The notes beneath the pieces are model-generated. The model was given only the letters and a program-made list of their open reading frames with translations, ran no database searches and was not told the origin of the DNA. Made by a program: the position numbers and the translations under genes. This document shows, in pieces, positions 6,529 through 15,138 of a stretch of 26,345 nucleotides of DNA; positions within the stretch are counted from its first letter, which is position 1; the number at the start of each line of letters is the position of its first letter. The stretch lies in contig JAEWZG010000089.1 in NCBI GenBank assembly GCA_023395435.1, positions 1 through 26,345 of the forward strand. The letters run 5' to 3'. The DNA comes from Bacillota bacterium (GTDB taxonomy: Bacteria; Bacillota; Clostridia; Oscillospirales; Ruminococcaceae).

Positions 6529-7593
6529 ATGAAAAAAATCAGCTATGGGCAGGTAATTTTTCTTTTATTTATCTGCAGAGTATTTAAAACACTCACATTC
6601 AATCCTTTCAGGAATACAAACAGCGGAGTATTAATGTGGTCAATTCTAATATCAACATTACTGCAGATGGTAATATTGCTTCCCTTGTTTTATATATATA
6701 ATAAGCATCCTGGCAAAAGTGTGGACGAACTTGCTTTTGGAATTTCAAAACCATTAGGATATATTATCACAGCGGTTTATGCATTGTATTTTATTCTTCT
6801 GGCAGGCAGAGCAATAAAATATTTCACTTATTTTATGACTGATATGTTCCCATCATTAAAAAATTATTACTTCATAGCAATAACAATAGTACTCGTTGCA
6901 GGTTATGGAGCTTTTGTCGGAGTTGAAGCTTTGGGAAGAAGCTCATTATTCATTTCTTTTATTTTTATATCAATGCTTATTGTTATGATTATTACCGCAC
7001 AAGGTAAAATTGAAAAGATTAATCTCGATATTGCTGTACAGAATCCTGCCAATGATATCTTTTCGTGTGTTTTAAAAGAACTGGGAATGAATTCGGAGCT
7101 TACGACTTTTGCTTTATTGCTCCCATATATAAAATCGGACATAAAAAAATCAGGTTTTATACTTCTTGGAATGAAGCTTGTAGTTCTTGAAGTAATAGTA
7201 TTTATTTATACAACACTTCTCGGCGATTATATAAAGCTTGCGAGAATACCTATATTTGTTGTTGGTTCATATTCAAAAACGAAGTTTATTGAAAGATTTG
7301 ATGCACTTTATATGCTTGAGTGGGCGCTGTGTGCGGCTATGACTATAGGCTTGTTTATTTTTCTTTCATCAAAGGGTATAAAACGCATTATTGTAAAGGT
7401 AAAGGACACTTATATTATTCTTGGTGTTGCATTGGTATGTCTTGGTTTAAACTTCCTGCTTTCACTTTCACGTCAGCCTTTTGATATGATACTTGATAGG
7501 TGGTTTACATCAGTTCTGATGATTGTACTGACCTGCATATTGCCATTGTTAATTCTTTTAGTATTAAAAGCAACAAAAAATAAAGCAGAATAA
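6529..7593 (+). CDS. Spore germination receptor B subunit (GerB, endospore permease)
   Basis: A 354-residue membrane protein with about ten hydrophobic segments from residue 6 to the end. It belongs to the GerB branch of the APC amino-acid transporter superfamily. In the germinant receptor this subunit binds the nutrient within the membrane. Recognisable family stretches include the opening ISYGQVIFLLF, the early TFNPFRN loop, and ERFDALYMLEWALC in the middle of the C-terminal half (Glu-Arg-Phe-Asp is typical). AAAGGAGC lies before the ATG, 11 bases after gerA. No signal peptide is needed. The ligand cannot be read from sequence. Confidence 0.93.
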   Translation: MKKISYGQVIFLLFICRVFKTLTFNPFRNTNSGVLMWSILISTLLQMVILLPLFYIYNKHPGKSVDELAFGISKPLGYIITAVYALYFILLAGRAIKYFTYFMTDMFPSLKNYYFIAITIVLVAGYGAFVGVEALGRSSLFISFIFISMLIVMIITAQGKIEKINLDIAVQNPANDIFSCVLKELGMNSELTTFALLLPYIKSDIKKSGFILLGMKLVVLEVIVFIYTTLLGDYIKLARIPIFVVGSYSKTKFIERFDALYMLEWALCAAMTIGLFIFLSSKGIKRIIVKVKDTYIILGVALVCLGLNFLLSLSRQPFDMILDRWFTSVLMIVLTCILPLLILLVLKATKNKAE

Positions 7594-7603
7594 GAGGTCG
7601 CTT

Positions 7604-8809
7604 ATGAATAAAATAATTTCAGTGCTTGTGGTCTTTTCAATGCTTATATGTATGACAGGGTGTTCTGGCACTACAGATATTGAGAAAAGAGCAGTAGTAC
7701 AGATAGTTGGAATAGATATTGAAAATAAAAAGTTTGAGGTTTCAATGCAGATATTTGCACCTGACGGAGAAATGCTTGAGAAGAAGGGTGGTGCAAAAGC
7801 AGATGTCGTTACAGGAACAGGAAATAGTATTGATTTTGCTATAAAAGAAATTGAAATGAAAACAGGAAAAGAGGTATTCCTAGGACACAATATGCTGTTA
7901 TTTTTAGGTGAAAGTACCCGAAATGAGAATATAAACGATCTTCTTGAGTACTTCACACAGGGTGAATATGTATTTCCTGGTCTTGATATAGTTATGACTA
8001 ACGGGAAAGCCTTTGATTTTATATCTTTAAAGTTATCAACAGGGCTTATAAGCTCGCAGACAATGGAGGATATCCTTAAAATCAGCATTCAAAACGGCAA
8101 TGCAAAAAGAGCACAGCTTGCGAAGGTTATATCCGATGTAAGACAGATACAGAAAACGGCTGCTATTCCTATTGTTGATATTACAAAAATTGCTCAGGAC
8201 GCAAAAGCTAATGAGGATGTTAAAGCAAGTAAGGATGTTAAAGTAAATAAGGATGTTAAAGAGAATTCTGATAGTGAGGATAATAAAACACAGGACACTA
8301 AGGTTTTAAGCTTCAGCAAGACGGCTGTTTTTAAGGATAACAGATATATTATGTCACTTGATAAGGAACAGACGATGGGCTTAAAATGGCTCACTAATGA
8401 AGTAAAAAAATCATTTTCAAGCATAGATGTTAACGGAGTTCCGGTAGGGGTAAGCATAGAAAAAGCAAAAACCACCCTGCGTCCCCGTGTAATAGGTGAC
8501 AAGGTGGTTATAGATACACAAATAAAAATTAGTGCAAGTGCATCAGGAAATTTAAGTCTTATAAGTAAAAATAGTTCTGATCTTGAAAGTCTAATTAAGA
8601 AGAAAATCAAGAATCAAATTGTTTCTCAATGTGAAAGCACACAGGAGATTCTTCTGGAAAAATATAAAGCTGATGTACTTGATATAGAAAAGCTTCTTCG
8701 GTATTATCAAAGAAGCTTCTATCTTGAGTCGCGTGATGACTATGAAAAAGTTCTTCAAAACACAAGCTATGAAATTTCAATTAAATGTGATCTGAAAATT
8801 CATAAATAA
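7604..8809 (+). CDS. Spore germination receptor C subunit (GerC lipoprotein)
   Basis: This 401-residue lipoprotein is the third receptor subunit. A signal peptide ends in the lipobox MTGC, with Cys20 as the lipidation site, followed by SGTTDIEKRAVVQIVGID, matching the GerC N-terminal domain (about 22-190). The C-terminal GerC domain runs from about 235 to 401. Between them lies an Asp/Lys/Val-rich linker built on an 18-bp tandem repeat, which family members usually lack. The gene is tight behind gerB and is the last of the operon. Its 3' end overlaps the convergent small membrane protein gene by 29 bases, and no terminator is visible between them. Confidence 0.92.
   Translation: MNKIISVLVVFSMLICMTGCSGTTDIEKRAVVQIVGIDIENKKFEVSMQIFAPDGEMLEKKGGAKADVVTGTGNSIDFAIKEIEMKTGKEVFLGHNMLLFLGESTRNENINDLLEYFTQGEYVFPGLDIVMTNGKAFDFISLKLSTGLISSQTMEDILKISIQNGNAKRAQLAKVISDVRQIQKTAAIPIVDITKIAQDAKANEDVKASKDVKVNKDVKENSDSEDNKTQDTKVLSFSKTAVFKDNRYIMSLDKEQTMGLKWLTNEVKKSFSSIDVNGVPVGVSIEKAKTTLRPRVIGDKVVIDTQIKISASASGNLSLISKNSSDLESLIKKKIKNQIVSQCESTQEILLEKYKADVLDIEKLLRYYQRSFYLESRDDYEKVLQNTSYEISIKCDLKIHK
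8207..8260 (+). repeat. 18-bp in-frame tandem repeat in gerC
   Basis: Three head-to-tail 18-bp units (8207-8224, 8225-8242, 8243-8260) each contain aag/gag-GATGTTAAA. They encode residues 202-219 as ANEDVK, ASKDVK and VNKDVK, and a decayed fourth unit (ENSDSE) follows. The first six bases vary while GATGTTAAA is fixed. Being in frame and a multiple of six codons, copy number could change by slippage without breaking the gene. Confidence 0.85.
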
Positions 8810-8999
8810 CTGATGCCGAAGAACTGCTCTCTGACTGCTCTTTTTCGTAATTGTTTTTATTGTATTTATAAAGAAAAATAACAGTGAGTATACAAAGCAC
8901 AGCAACAATCCAGTATATTACTGCTTGCTTTGGACCGATTATTTTAAGTTTTTCAGGCTTTTTATCATTCTTGTTATCGGGTGTGTTTTTTTCTGCCAT
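8781..8999 (-). CDS. Small single-pass membrane protein, unknown
   Basis: A 72-residue protein with a charged, Lys/Asn-rich N-terminus (residues 1-25), one strong membrane helix (about 27-44: VIYWIVAVLCILTVIFLY) and a polar tail with a Ser run. The positive residues before the helix and acidic tail after it do not settle topology by themselves. AAAGGA lies about 10 bases before the ATG, and the composition is protein-like, so I take it as real. It is convergent with gerC and its last 29 bases are antisense to the gerC 3' end. No family recognised. A spore or germination role is suggested only by position. Confidence 0.65.
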   Translation of the reverse strand: MAEKNTPDNKNDKKPEKLKIIGPKQAVIYWIVAVLCILTVIFLYKYNKNNYEKEQSESSSSASVIYEFSDHI

Positions 9000-9099
9000 A
9001 TGTCTTTGTCCTTTCAGTTTTTATATTATATTATCATATTTAATCAATATAAACAAGCATATTACAAAGAAAACCTTGCCAATATTATTGTTTAAATAC

Positions 9100-9128
9100 T
9101 TGAAAGATAAAAATAAATATGATACAAT
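9100..9128 (+). promoter_or_regulatory. Sigma-A promoter of the Asp23-DAK unit
   Basis: TTGAAA (9100-9105), 17 bases, TACAAT (9123-9128): each hexamer is one base from consensus and the spacing is ideal. It lies 34 bases before the TTG start of the Asp23-family gene. Confidence 0.75.
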
Positions 9129-9161
9129 GGTAAAAATGCGTGTTTTAAGGGAGTGTTTTCT

Positions 9162-9512
9162 TTGATTAAGGTTGAAAATCATTTAGGTTCAATTGATATT
9201 TCAAACGAATATCTCACGGCTCTGATCGGACATACCACTATGAACTGTTTTGGTGTTGTTCAGATGAACCCATTCGGACCAAAGCAAGGGGTTCTTTCAT
9301 TGCTGGATAAAAATCGCGCTATTGATAAAGGCGTTATTATCCGTCTTGTAAAAGACAAGTTAGTTATCGACCTTCATATTACCGTATCATATGGTGTCAA
9401 CATATCTGCTATTGTTGATAGCATTATCAATAAGGTCAGATATGCTGTTGAAGAAGAAACAGGTCTGACAGTTTTAAAAATAAATGTATTTATTGATGGC
9501 ATGAAGTCATAA
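9162..9512 (+). CDS. Asp23/Gls24 family protein (YloU-like)
   Basis: A 116-residue cytosolic or membrane-associated envelope protein of the Asp23/Gls24 family. Recognisable are the opening GSIDISNEYLTALIG, the loop MNCFGVVQM, DLHITVSYGVNIS and the closing LTVLKINVFIDGM. The length equals B. subtilis YloU (about 120). I chose TTG 9162 because AAGGGAG (9147-9153) lies eight bases upstream; an earlier in-frame GTG at 9153 overlaps that site and would be unusable. It precedes the DAK-domain gene by 16 bases, the same order as yloU-yloV in Firmicutes, so the two are cotranscribed. The exact molecular role is unsettled in the family. Confidence 0.9.
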   Translation: MIKVENHLGSIDISNEYLTALIGHTTMNCFGVVQMNPFGPKQGVLSLLDKNRAIDKGVIIRLVKDKLVIDLHITVSYGVNISAIVDSIINKVRYAVEEETGLTVLKINVFIDGMKS

Positions 9513-9528
9513 CAAGGGGGATACTTTT

Positions 9529-11178
9529 GTGATAAAAGGAAGCGTGCTTCGAGACGCATTTATGTCAGGAGCAATAACGATTGCGAATAACAAAAGATCA
9601 GTAGATGAACTTAATGTATATCCTGTACCAGATGGTGATACAGGAACAAATATGTCAATGACCATGAGCGCAGCTTTGAGAGAGCTTGAGAGAATGGATG
9701 ACAATGCTAGCGTTGCTCAGGTTGCCGAAACAACTGCCTCCGCTCTTCTTCGTGGAGCAAGGGGCAATTCAGGAGTTATCACTTCACTTATATTCAGAGG
9801 GTTTGCAAAAGGTTTTGCCGGTCAGAAAACCGCTTCATGTGAAACAATAGCTAATGCACTTGAACTTGGTGTTGATGGTGCATATAAGGCTGTAATGAAG
9901 CCAACAGAAGGAACAATACTTACCGTAGCAAGATTATCCGCTGCAAAAGCTCGCGAGCTTGTTGATACAATAACTGATCCAGTTGAATTATGGGAAAAGG
10001 TTTGTGAGGAAGCTGAAGCTACTCTTGAAAAAACACCGGATATGCTCCCTGTACTTAAAAAAGCAGGTGTCGTTGATGCTGGGGGAAAAGGCTTATTAAT
10101 TATCTATAAGGCGATTCTTGATGTATTCAAGGGCGAAGGAATTGCAAAGCCAGCTGAAACCACAACATCAAAACCAATAACTTTAGAAAACTTCTCAACC
10201 ACAGTTGGAGAATTTGATGAAGAAATCAACTTCACATACTGTACTGAATTCATCGTTCAAAAAATGGAAGGCTGTGCTGACTCATTAAAGCTCAGAGCAT
10301 ACCTTGAAACAATCGGTGATTGTGTTGTTGTTGTTGAAGACGATGATATTATTAAAGTCCATGTTCATACAGACCACCCAGGTAAAGCTTTTGAAGAAGG
10401 TCTGTTGTTCGGTTCTCTTATTAACATGAAGATTGAAAACATGAGAGAACAGCATAAGGATAAAGAAAAAATAGCAAAAATGGCACAGAAGCAGGAATTT
10501 ATCCCTGCTGAACCTGAAAAGGAATTTGGGTTTGTTGCCGTTGCTGCTGGTATTGGAATAGAAGAAATGTTCAAGGATATTGGAGTTGACGTCGTTGTAA
10601 AAGGCGGACAAACTATGAATCCATCGACAGACGATATTCTTGCTGCAATAAATTCCTGTCCATCTGAAATTGTTTTTGTTCTTCCGAACAATAAAAATAT
10701 CATTATGGCTGCGGAACAGACTGTAAGTCTTTCTGATAAAAAGATTTGTGTTCTTCAGACAAGAACAATTCCGCAAGGTATATCAGCAATGCTTGCTTTT
10801 GACCCTGAATCTGATTATAATGATAACAGAATTAATATGACAAAGGCTTTTGAAAAAGTTTCAACAGGACAGATTACTTTCGCTGCACGTGACTCAGATT
10901 ATGAAGGCCACATTATCAAGCAGGGCGAAATTCTTGCTATGGATAACGGAAAACTCACGTATGTTGAAAAGGATGTTTCCAAAGCAGCATTCAAGCTAAC
11001 CAAAAAGCTTGTTAAGGGTGACAGCTCATTTGTTACATTAATCTACGGATCAGATGTAACAGATGAAAATGCTGAAGCATTACAGCAACAGCTTCAAGAA
11101 AAGCTTGGTGCTCACATTGAAGTAACATTACTCAATGGCGGACAGCCAGTTTATTATTACATTATTTCAGTTGAATAA
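9529..11178 (+). CDS. DAK-domain protein YloV, FakA-type fatty acid kinase
   Basis: At 549 residues this matches the YloV/FakA family, the ATP-binding component that phosphorylates fatty acids held by a FakB (DegV) protein. The N-terminal DhaL domain (about 8-200) has NVYPVPDGDTGTNM with the metal-binding Asp35, Asp37 and Asn41, and RGARGNSGVI. A middle domain contains CTEFIVQ and the IKVHVHTDHPG stretch with the histidine pair that FakA needs. The C-terminal third (from about 325) is the DegV-like dimerisation domain. GTG 9529 is preceded by AAGGGGG. No FakB gene is in the window. A strong terminator follows, before recG. Confidence 0.9.
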   Translation: MIKGSVLRDAFMSGAITIANNKRSVDELNVYPVPDGDTGTNMSMTMSAALRELERMDDNASVAQVAETTASALLRGARGNSGVITSLIFRGFAKGFAGQKTASCETIANALELGVDGAYKAVMKPTEGTILTVARLSAAKARELVDTITDPVELWEKVCEEAEATLEKTPDMLPVLKKAGVVDAGGKGLLIIYKAILDVFKGEGIAKPAETTTSKPITLENFSTTVGEFDEEINFTYCTEFIVQKMEGCADSLKLRAYLETIGDCVVVVEDDDIIKVHVHTDHPGKAFEEGLLFGSLINMKIENMREQHKDKEKIAKMAQKQEFIPAEPEKEFGFVAVAAGIGIEEMFKDIGVDVVVKGGQTMNPSTDDILAAINSCPSEIVFVLPNNKNIIMAAEQTVSLSDKKICVLQTRTIPQGISAMLAFDPESDYNDNRINMTKAFEKVSTGQITFAARDSDYEGHIIKQGEILAMDNGKLTYVEKDVSKAAFKLTKKLVKGDSSFVTLIYGSDVTDENAEALQQQLQEKLGAHIEVTLLNGGQPVYYYIISVE

Positions 11179-11203
11179 TTTACTTTAATTCTTTATAATT
11201 ATT

Positions 11204-11235
11204 AAAACAGAGTTTCAAACGAGGCTCTGTTTTTT
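11204..11235 (+). terminator. Terminator between the DAK gene and recG
   Basis: A 13-bp stem, AAAACAGAGTTTC (11204-11216) with GAGGCTCTGTTTT (11221-11233) and two G-U pairs, has a 4-nt loop and runs into a T tract to 11235. It lies 25 bases after the DAK stop and 25 bases before the recG start, so recG either relies on read-through or on a promoter I cannot see. Confidence 0.88.
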
Positions 11236-11260
11236 AATACATACAAAAGAGGGTGGCGTG

Positions 11261-13294
11261 ATGATAAAGGGTCTTGAAAAGGATATTACATATCTTAAAG
11301 GCGTCGGTGAAAAGCGTGCAAAACTGTATGCAAAACTTGGCGTTAAGACTGTTTTTGACCTTTTGTATCACTTCCCACGTTCATATATTGACTACTCATC
11401 GCCTGTGCCTATAAGTCAGGCTATTCTTAATGAGAATAATGTAATAAATGGAACAATCACAAAAAAGCTACCACCAGCAAGAATAAGAAATGGTATGGTA
11501 ATTTATAAGGCAGTGCTTACTGATTTTGAAAGTAACATTACTATATCCATTTATAACAGCGAATTTATGTTCAATAAGCTTATTGAGGGCGAAAGCTATC
11601 TTCTTTATGGTAGAGTCACAGGCAATTTTTTAAGGAAGGAAATAACCTCCCCGACCATTTTATCAGAAAGCACTGAGGAGAAAATTCAGCCTGTATACGC
11701 ACTAACCGAAGGACTTAGCCTTTCACTAATCCAGAATACAATGAAGAATGCTCTTAATGTCCTTGATGAATTCATATATGAACCAATGCCTAAGCACATT
11801 TTGTCACAATATAATTTATGCTCACTGCATTATGCGTTGAAAAATATTCACTTCCCTAAGGACAGCAACGCTTATGAAACTGCTAAAAATCGTCTTGTCT
11901 TTGATGAACTTTTTATGCTACAGCTTGGAATGATAAGACTCCGTGGGAACAATCTTCTGCTATCAGGCGCAGTAATGAAAGACAAAGATATTTCAGAATA
12001 TATAAATGCTTTGCCTTTTGAACTCACAGAATCACAGAAAAAAGCTATTAATGAATGTGCAACAAGTATGTGCGAACAAAACCCAATGAATAGATTGCTT
12101 CAGGGTGATGTTGGCTCGGGCAAGACAGCGGTAGCTGCAGCCTGTTGCTTTATGGCATATAAAAATGGATACCAATCCGCTTTAATGGCGCCAACAGATA
12201 TCCTCGCAACACAGCATTATAATACCTTGTCAGATTTCCTTGAACCTATCGGTGTGAAGGTTTGTCTTTTGAAAGGTTCAATGACGGCAAAAAAGAAGGC
12301 GGAACTAAAGGGAAATATTGAAGATGGTAAGTATTCGGTAGTTGTTGGAACACATGCACTTGTTCAGAAGACAACGGTTTTCAAAAATCTTGGGCTTGTT
12401 ATTACAGATGAACAGCACCGCTTTGGCGTAGAGCAACGTTCAGTGCTCACACAAAAAGGGAAAAATCCACACTCACTCGTTATGTCAGCAACACCAATTC
12501 CAAGAACCTTAGCTCTGATGATTTATGGTGACATGGATATCTCTATTTTGAATGAACTTCCAAAGGGCAGACAACCGGTTGAAACCTATGCAGTAACAGG
12601 CAAGCTCCGTGAAAGAGCATTAACATTCATAAAAAAACGCATTGATGAAGGAAGACAGGCATACGTTGTTTGCCCGATGATTGATGATAGTGAAAGTGAC
12701 CTTCAAGCAGTATCTACTTATGTTGAAAAACTAAAAAAAACCTGCCTTAGGGATGTGAATATAGGCCTTCTCCACGGGAAGCTATCCCCAGCACAAAAGG
12801 ACAAGACGATGCTTTCCTTTAAAGAGCATAAGCTTGACATCCTTGTTTCTACAACTGTTGTTGAAGTCGGAGTGGACGTACCGAATGCTGTCGTTATGCT
12901 TATTGAAAACGCTGACAGATTCGGCTTATCTCAGCTTCACCAGCTTCGTGGCCGAATAGGTCGTGGTGAGCACAAATCTTACTGTATACTTGTCACAGAT
13001 AATCCAAATAAGGAAAGCTGTGAGAGGCTTAAAATCCTTTCAAGGATTTCTGACGGCTTTAAGATATCCGAAGAAGATTTAAAGCTTCGTGGGCCTGGTG
13101 ATTTCTTCGGGAGTCGCCAGCATGGACTTCCACAACTTAAAATTGCTGATATGTCACATGATGTAAGTATCCTTAAGAAAGCACAGCAGGCGGCAAAGGA
13201 AATTATTGAACAGGATGCTAAGCTTGAAAAACCCGAGAATAAGTATATCAATGAGCTATTACAGAACTTCTTATATAACCTCACAACGATATAA
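11261..13294 (+). CDS. recG: ATP-dependent DNA helicase RecG
   Basis: RecG reverses stalled replication forks and processes branched DNA. Counting from the ATG at 11261 (677 residues), the order is typical: an N-terminal helical/wedge OB-fold region (about 1-150; LKGVGEKRAKLYAKLG), then the helicase lobes with Walker A GDVGSGKT (about 282-289), the RecG-type box ITDEQHRFGVEQR, SATPIPRTLALMIYGDMD, and the late motifs VVEVGVDVPNA and QLRGRIGRG, and a C-terminal domain with RGPGDFFGSRQHGLP. AGAGGG (11248-11253) serves either GTG 11258 or ATG 11261; I prefer ATG for spacing. All motifs are intact. recG behind yloU-yloV is a common Firmicutes order. Confidence 0.96.
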   Translation: MIKGLEKDITYLKGVGEKRAKLYAKLGVKTVFDLLYHFPRSYIDYSSPVPISQAILNENNVINGTITKKLPPARIRNGMVIYKAVLTDFESNITISIYNSEFMFNKLIEGESYLLYGRVTGNFLRKEITSPTILSESTEEKIQPVYALTEGLSLSLIQNTMKNALNVLDEFIYEPMPKHILSQYNLCSLHYALKNIHFPKDSNAYETAKNRLVFDELFMLQLGMIRLRGNNLLLSGAVMKDKDISEYINALPFELTESQKKAINECATSMCEQNPMNRLLQGDVGSGKTAVAAACCFMAYKNGYQSALMAPTDILATQHYNTLSDFLEPIGVKVCLLKGSMTAKKKAELKGNIEDGKYSVVVGTHALVQKTTVFKNLGLVITDEQHRFGVEQRSVLTQKGKNPHSLVMSATPIPRTLALMIYGDMDISILNELPKGRQPVETYAVTGKLRERALTFIKKRIDEGRQAYVVCPMIDDSESDLQAVSTYVEKLKKTCLRDVNIGLLHGKLSPAQKDKTMLSFKEHKLDILVSTTVVEVGVDVPNAVVMLIENADRFGLSQLHQLRGRIGRGEHKSYCILVTDNPNKESCERLKILSRISDGFKISEEDLKLRGPGDFFGSRQHGLPQLKIADMSHDVSILKKAQQAAKEIIEQDAKLEKPENKYINELLQNFLYNLTTI

Positions 13295-13333
13295 TTTACA
13301 GAATATTAATATACAAATTGTAAAACAATAGGA

Positions 13334-13339
13334 TATAAT
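13334..13339 (+). promoter_or_regulatory. Candidate -10 element of the diguanylate cyclase gene
   Basis: TATAAT (13334-13339) lies 45 bases before the ATG. No good -35 is found at 16-18 bases upstream; TTGTAA (13318-13323) is too close. This suggests a weak or regulated promoter. Confidence 0.35.
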
Positions 13340-13383
13340 ACAATTAAGAATAAAGTATAAATTCTGAAAAAGGAAAGATTTAA

Positions 13384-14472
13384 ATGCATGATATTATGGT
13401 TAATCTTATAACATTGATTCCAATATGTTCTATAATGCTTATGTTAATATTTAATCCTGTTATTAATAAAAGCAAGAAAAAGTATTATCTTCTTGCACTT
13501 AAAACAGTGTTAATAGAATCAATTCTTCAAATAATAACTATATTAAATAACTATAACACTGCGTCAGCAAAAGTGATTTCTATGTTAGTTAATGCTTTTG
13601 GGTTTGCACTTGCGCCAGCAGTATTATTCTTTTTAATATGCAGTGTTACACATAACACAAGATATCAGAAATATGAGAAGTTTCTGCTTGCCCCTATCTT
13701 GATTAATGCTTTCTTTTCGTTTTTGAGTATAAATTATCATTTCTTTTTTAACATAAATAGTGAGAGTGTTTATAGCCGAGGTAGATTCTTTGGAACTCAA
13801 ATACTTTTAAATTTAATGTATCTTATAATATTTTTGGTATGTGACCTGCACAAAAACAGAAGGTATCTCAATGGAGAAAAGATTTGGGTAGTTGTTTGTA
13901 CTGTAATTAGTGTTTTTGGAATTATGATTCAGTCAATTAACGCTGATTATGTAATAATATGGGGCACAATTTCGGTTGCCATGATAATTTATCATATTAA
14001 TTTCCTGAATAATCTTTTAAAGCACGATGAACTAACGAACCTTCTTACCAGACGAATGTACAAGATGAGCCTTACGAAAATTAATAAACGTAAGAGTGCG
14101 GTCATTATAAATATTGATGTAAATTCCTTCAAGACCATCAATGACTCATACGGTCATTCCTTTGGTGATACTGTTTTAAAAGAATGTGCAAGAAATATTC
14201 AGTATTATTTTGTAGATTATGGTTTTGCGTATAGAACCGGTGGGGATGAGTTTGCTGTAATATGCAATGATATTAATCAGAAGCAGATAGAATATACTTT
14301 TAAGTGTATTGAGGATTCGTTAATACCGATTTCGCAAAAAATCGGCATAAAAAAGCTACTTGCATACGGATATAATATGTATACTCCTCAGAATGATAAT
14401 GATATATATCAGTCGGAAAAATTAGCGGATGAATTAATGTATAAAAATAAAACACAATTTAAGCTGGAATAA
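13384..14472 (+). CDS. Membrane-anchored diguanylate cyclase (GGDEF)
   Basis: A 362-residue protein with about six to seven membrane helices over residues 5-205, resembling the N-terminal 7TM sensor region of some histidine kinases, followed by a GGDEF domain (about 213-362) that makes cyclic di-GMP from GTP. The domain opens HDELTNLLTRRMY and has NIDVNSFKTINDSYGHSFGD and the intact GGDEF motif at 286-290. The inhibitory I-site RxxD is missing: the aligned residues are Val277 and Gly280. Product feedback is therefore unlikely through that site. AAAGGAA precedes the ATG. It lies 1.6 kb from the pilus locus, so pilus control by c-di-GMP is plausible but inferred. Confidence 0.9.
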   Translation: MHDIMVNLITLIPICSIMLMLIFNPVINKSKKKYYLLALKTVLIESILQIITILNNYNTASAKVISMLVNAFGFALAPAVLFFLICSVTHNTRYQKYEKFLLAPILINAFFSFLSINYHFFFNINSESVYSRGRFFGTQILLNLMYLIIFLVCDLHKNRRYLNGEKIWVVVCTVISVFGIMIQSINADYVIIWGTISVAMIIYHINFLNNLLKHDELTNLLTRRMYKMSLTKINKRKSAVIINIDVNSFKTINDSYGHSFGDTVLKECARNIQYYFVDYGFAYRTGGDEFAVICNDINQKQIEYTFKCIEDSLIPISQKIGIKKLLAYGYNMYTPQNDNDIYQSEKLADELMYKNKTQFKLE

Positions 14473-14509
14473 AATAGATATCCTCCGGATAAACTGGGGG
14501 ATATCTATT
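14473..14509. terminator. Bidirectional terminator between the GGDEF gene and cotJC
   Basis: A 14-bp inverted repeat with one G-U pair joins 14473-14486 (AATAGATATCCTCC) with 14496-14509 around a 9-nt loop, lying exactly between two converging genes. The T runs are short on both sides (TTACTATATT on plus, ATTTTATT on minus). Confidence 0.7.
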
Positions 14510-14515
14510 ACTATA

Positions 14516-15136
14516 TTATTTATTATTGTTGCTATTTGCTTTTGTATCAAAGCTTGGATTGAAAGCATAGAAGTTCTTGCTGTCAAGTTCATCTGTAACA
14601 AGTCTTAATCCCTCACCGAAGCGCTGATAGTGAATAATTTCACGTTCCCTCAGGAACTTTATAGGATCACGGATATCATTATCATCGACTAATCGTAATA
14701 TATTATCATATGAAAGCCTTGCCTTCTGTTCGGCAGCGAGGTCCTCATGTAAGTCTGCTATTGGGTCGCCTGTTGATTGAAATGTATCTGCGCTAAAAGG
14801 TACACCTGAAGCAGCTATAGGATAAAGCCCTGTTGTATGATCAACAAAATATGTGTCAAATCCACTTTCTTTTATTTCTTTGATTGAAAGGTTTCTTGTA
14901 AGTTGATATATAATAGCACATACCATTTCAAAGTGACCGAGTTCTTCAGTACCGATATCATTGAGAATTGCCTTAACCTGTGGGCTTGGAGCAGTATACC
15001 TCTGACTTAGGTATCTTGTTGCCGCACCAAGCTCACCATCTGGTCCACCGAATTGGCTGATGATAACCTTTGCCGCTGCTGGATTTGGTGTTTTTATTTT
15101 TACAGGGTATTGTAATTTCTTTTCATATTGCCACAT
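14516..15136 (-). CDS. cotJC: Spore coat protein CotJC, manganese-catalase-like
   Basis: A 206-residue spore coat protein with the ferritin-like fold of manganese catalases. It opens MWQYEKKLQYPVKI as in the family. Putative metal ligands appear as Glu in DGELGAATRYLSQRY, Glu and His in GTEELGHFEM, Glu in DLAAEQKARLSYD, and Glu/His in REREIIHYQRFGE. ATG 15136 is preceded by GGAGG; a longer frame starting at 15163 would overlap cotJB and lacks a site. It follows cotJB with a 2-base gap. In Bacillus the cotJ operon is made in the mother cell under sigma-E. A peroxide-destroying role in the coat is inferred from the fold. Confidence 0.95.
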   Translation of the reverse strand: MWQYEKKLQYPVKIKTPNPAAAKVIISQFGGPDGELGAATRYLSQRYTAPSPQVKAILNDIGTEELGHFEMVCAIIYQLTRNLSIKEIKESGFDTYFVDHTTGLYPIAASGVPFSADTFQSTGDPIADLHEDLAAEQKARLSYDNILRLVDDNDIRDPIKFLREREIIHYQRFGEGLRLVTDELDSKNFYAFNPSFDTKANSNNNK

Positions 15137-15138
15137 AA

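Noticed and set aside
8194..8610. Minus-strand frame over gerC
   Set aside because: Leu/Ser-rich translation produced by reading the opposite strand of the Asp/Lys/Val linker; no start signals.
8820..8845. CTGCTCT direct repeat near the gerC end
   Set aside because: It lies in the coding sequence of the small membrane protein's Ser/Glu-rich tail and reflects repeated codons.
10285..10776. Minus-strand frames inside the DAK-domain gene
   Set aside because: Cysteine- and phenylalanine-rich low-quality translations antisense to a conserved gene; no start signals.
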